A DNA stretch of 8,333 nucleotides from positions 1 through 8,333 of the forward strand of contig WFMX01000082.1 in assembly GCA_015488875.1 (NCBI GenBank), read 5' to 3'. Under the pieces are notes generated by a model that saw nothing but the letters and a program-made list of their open reading frames with translations, searched no databases and was not told the DNA's origin. This document shows positions 6,855-8,333 of the stretch, piece after piece. Position numbers and translations under genes: made by a program. Position 1 is the first letter of the stretch. Each line of letters opens with the position of its first letter. The DNA is from Campylobacterota bacterium. Lineage in GTDB: Bacteria; Campylobacterota; Campylobacteria; Campylobacterales; Sulfurovaceae.

Positions 6855-7832
6855 CTACTTCACATACTCCGCTATCTTGTGAATAGCCATGCCATAGTTG
6901 GAGCTTGGGTTATACTTCATCAATATCTTGAAGTTTCTTGCACCGAGCCATAACTCATCATGGGTATTGTTTCTTAGCTTCAAAAGAGATGCCTTTGACT
7001 CATAGAACCTTGATACAGGAGCGACTCCATATTTTTTGAGTGTAGGCAGTGAGTATACCCTCTTGTATCCTGTTCTTAGAGTAGTAAATCGTTTACCATT
7101 ATATCGAGCCTTTATAGCTACTTGTGAGCCATTTTTCCACCCCTTTTGGTGCATGAACCTAGCTATGACACCTATGCAATCCTCTATATCCCATGGATTT
7201 TTTTTGCCATCCTTATTGTAATCCATGCCATATCTACGATATACAGATGGCATCTGCTGTACGCAACCCAAAGCACCAGCAAATGACCCCTCCACCTTGC
7301 GTGGATCATATCTCTGCTCACGACACATCAAAAAGAAGTGGACCAACTCACTATAGAAAAATTTCTGCATACGGTTATGATGAAAAGCCAGCGTAGATAA
7401 AGCGTCAAGTAGTCTATAGTCACCTGTATTTTCACCCAGCTTACTCTCTACAGCTATGAAGCCTACTATATATTCTGATGGAACTCTATACTCTCGTGAT
7501 GCTCTGTTGAGTATCTTTCTATATTTTGATTTGAACTTCTTGGCTTTGGTGAGTGTGTAGCGGTCTAGTACATGGTCTTTGAATCTCTCCCAAGTACCTA
7601 CTGTAGTACCAGCCCTATATCTGCCTGTGTAGCGATCTAGCGTATCTCTATCGAGCTTCGCATCTCTCATCATAGCTACCATATAGCTCTTTTTGAAGTG
7701 GTACTTAGATACCATCTTGTTTATAAATCTATTCGTCTGCTTGAGCTTCATGAAGTCATATTTGATAGGCGGTCTATCATCATTGGATAGCAGTATTATC
7801 GGTATCAGTAGTATCAATAGGTATTTTAACAT
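6855..7832 (-). CDS. MltB-type lytic murein transglycosylase (SLT_2 family), periplasmic
   Basis: Cleaves the MurNAc–GlcNAc bond of peptidoglycan with 1,6-anhydro product formation, in the periplasm. Seen: a hydrophobic N-terminal signal segment (residues 1–16, LLILLIPIILL), the catalytic Glu at 129 in FIAVESKLGENTGDYRLLD, the FAGALGCVQQMPS motif (185–196; a variant of the usual GAMGxxQFMPS), a DYNKDGKKNPWD loop (204–215) and the C-terminal NFKILMKYNPSSNYGMAIHK motif (300–319) typical of MltB. Length (325) suits the family. The signal ends in LLSND with Ser where a lipobox Cys would be, so unlike E. coli MltB it is probably not a lipoprotein. ATG at 7832 follows a purine-rich GAGAGAGAAG. A -10 box lies about 32–37 nt upstream. 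It is the first clear gene of the minus-strand block; whether it shares a transcript with SulP is unclear. Confidence 0.92.
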   Translation of the reverse strand: MLKYLLILLIPIILLSNDDRPPIKYDFMKLKQTNRFINKMVSKYHFKKSYMVAMMRDAKLDRDTLDRYTGRYRAGTTVGTWERFKDHVLDRYTLTKAKKFKSKYRKILNRASREYRVPSEYIVGFIAVESKLGENTGDYRLLDALSTLAFHHNRMQKFFYSELVHFFLMCREQRYDPRKVEGSFAGALGCVQQMPSVYRRYGMDYNKDGKKNPWDIEDCIGVIARFMHQKGWKNGSQVAIKARYNGKRFTTLRTGYKRVYSLPTLKKYGVAPVSRFYESKASLLKLRNNTHDELWLGARNFKILMKYNPSSNYGMAIHKIAEYVK

Positions 7833-7863
7833 CTTCTCTCTCTATTTTTGAGTTGTAAATCGC

Positions 7864-7869
7864 ATTATA
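7864..7869 (-). promoter_or_regulatory. Putative sigma-70 -10 box for the transglycosylase gene
   Basis: A perfect TATAAT on the minus strand, which would give a leader of about 25 nt before the ATG at 7832. No consensus -35 is seen, as is common in Campylobacterota. A 5-bp inverted repeat (7882–7895, TATCC-TTGC-GGATA) covers the place where the -35 would lie. Confidence 0.55.
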
Positions 7870-7881
7870 CTATAGACTCCT

Positions 7882-7895
7882 TATCCTTGCGGATA
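7882..7895. repeat. Small inverted repeat over the -35 region of the transglycosylase promoter
   Basis: TATCC (7882–7886) and GGATA (7891–7895) are exact complements around TTGC. The position, just upstream of the -10 box, would suit an operator, but the arms are only 5 bp and chance is a fair explanation. Confidence 0.25.
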
Positions 7896-7919
7896 TCACG
7901 AAAGATCGGTATGGTTGAA

Positions 7920-8196
7920 AAACTAAAATATAATACCCAAGAAAAACAAACAACCAAAAAACAACTCTAATCCAAAATAGAGTAAAATTGAGCTAAAAAA
8001 GCCAAAAGAGGAGTATAAGATGAGTCGTAAAAGAACAGTATACGCAACAGAGCTAAAAACCAAATTAGTATTAGAAGCTATAAAAGGTGAAAAGACTATC
8101 AATGAGATAGCAAGTGAATATAATATTACACCTAAAAACTTGCAAAATTGGAAAGCAAAATTTCTAGAGAATGCTGAATTAGCAATGGAGCCAGCA
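7920..8196 (+). mobile_element. Left-end remnant of an IS3-family insertion sequence (left border approximate)
   Basis: The certain part is the orfA start at 8020–8196. Upstream lies an A-rich leader of about 100 nt with a TATAAT at 7929–7934 and a 6-bp stem-loop at 7964–7983 (ACTCTA…TAGAGT), plausibly the IS promoter and leader. The element stops after the orfA ELAMEPA motif; the rest of orfA, all of orfB and the right end are missing. I could not identify the terminal inverted repeat or a target-site duplication, so the left edge is a guess based on the change in composition near 7920. Confidence 0.6.
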
Positions 8197-8333
8197 ATAA
8201 TAGCACCCATTGCAGTGTTGTCATTTTTAATTTCTTTCCACGCTTTAGATCCTTTAACAAGTAAATTTTCAGCTTGTAAATTCAAAACAATAAGCATAGC
8301 TAAAATTATCTTTTCATGTCTATCCTCACGCAA
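8020..8333 (+). pseudogene. IS3-family transposase orfA, truncated after about 59 codons and fused to antisense DNA
   Basis: OrfA of IS3-family elements is the helix-turn-helix (HTH_Tnp_1-like) DNA-binding subunit made before the OrfAB frameshift product. Residues 1–59 (MSRKRTVYATELK, then ITPKNLQNWK and FLENAELAMEPA) match the usual N terminus and sequence-specific HTH. A strong AGAGGAG site (8007–8013) sits 6 nt before the ATG at 8020. After 8196 the frame stays open to the window edge, but the residues (IIAPIAVLSFL…) no longer resemble OrfA: they are the antisense reading of a minus-strand exported-protein gene. The leucine-zipper part of OrfA is therefore lost, and a working transposase is not expected. 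The chimeric ORF could still be translated; its stop lies beyond the window. Confidence 0.8.
8197..8333 (-). pseudogene. 5' fragment of a gene for a small exported protein, cut off by the IS remnant
   Basis: On the minus strand the residues KIILAMLIVLNLQA form a signal peptide, with likely cleavage before ENLLVKGSKAW; about 28 mature residues (to GAIIAG) remain before the IS sequence. I do not recognise the family. The best start is the ATG at 8317, which has a TGAGGA site 5 nt upstream, but it reads ATG AAA AGA TAA; one more A in the A-run would restore MKKIILAML…. So the gene appears frameshifted as well as truncated. Alternatively translation starts at TTG 8333 or further upstream, since the signal-peptide frame is open to the edge. 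Beyond the junction this frame runs antisense through the IS to a stop at 7923, adding a hydrophobic tail with no expected function. Confidence 0.55.

Noticed and set aside
6835..6858. Terminator after the transglycosylase gene
   Set aside because: Only a 4-bp AGAG/CTCT stem with a 3-nt loop and three Ts; too weak, so read-through into SulP remains possible.
1..8333. Apparent abundance of the tetranucleotide CTAG, often rare in bacteria
   Set aside because: By eye it is not far above the level expected from base composition; it looks like absence of avoidance rather than enrichment, and I could not count it rigorously.
1..8333. Hidden CRISPR array, tRNA, riboswitch or defence system
   Set aside because: All gaps between genes are under 200 nt, and none contains spaced repeats, cloverleaf arms or recognisable aptamers; no defence-type domains are encoded.

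Overview
The window looks like chromosome of a low-GC Campylobacterota (epsilonproteobacterial) species, most likely a Sulfurovum/Sulfurimonas-type relative. This rests on protein flavour, heavy use of ATA (Ile) and AGA (Arg) codons, very tight gene packing, and a nitronate monooxygenase–amidase pair that I recall next to each other in Campylobacter and Helicobacter. The genus is inference. I find no tRNA, rRNA, CRISPR array or phage module.

Left part, plus strand (1–2172): the 3' part of a nitronate monooxygenase (NPD-type flavoprotein) is followed after 5 nt by a periplasmic N-acetylmuramoyl-L-alanine amidase with AMIN and Amidase_3 domains. They look like one transcription unit that begins before the window.

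Middle, minus strand (7832 down to 2193): in transcription order these are an MltB-type lytic transglycosylase, a SulP-family anion transporter, biosynthetic arginine decarboxylase SpeA, serine O-acetyltransferase CysE, and an unrecognised 135-residue protein. SulP–speA–cysE are separated by only 12 and 4 nt, and the speA and cysE ribosome sites overlap the end of the preceding gene, so these three are very probably one translationally coupled operon. The orphan gene follows after 59 nt and meets the amidase gene tail to tail with a 20-nt gap. Three of the complete genes start with GTG or TTG.

Right end (about 7920–8333): the only visibly rearranged part. A 5' fragment of an IS3-family orfA (59 codons, good ribosome site) is joined directly to the 5' end of a minus-strand gene for a small exported protein. 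The rest of the IS and the rest of that gene are absent. Both strands stay open across the junction, giving two reciprocal chimeric reading frames. The exported-protein gene also seems to lack one A just after its best ATG.

Functionally this is mostly housekeeping: cell-wall hydrolysis (amidase, transglycosylase), anion uptake, polyamine and cysteine biosynthesis, and nitronate detoxification. I do not see a new defence or mobile system. The points most worth a second look are the IS/exported-gene junction, the unrecognised protein at the operon end, and the pairing of SulP with speA and cysE.
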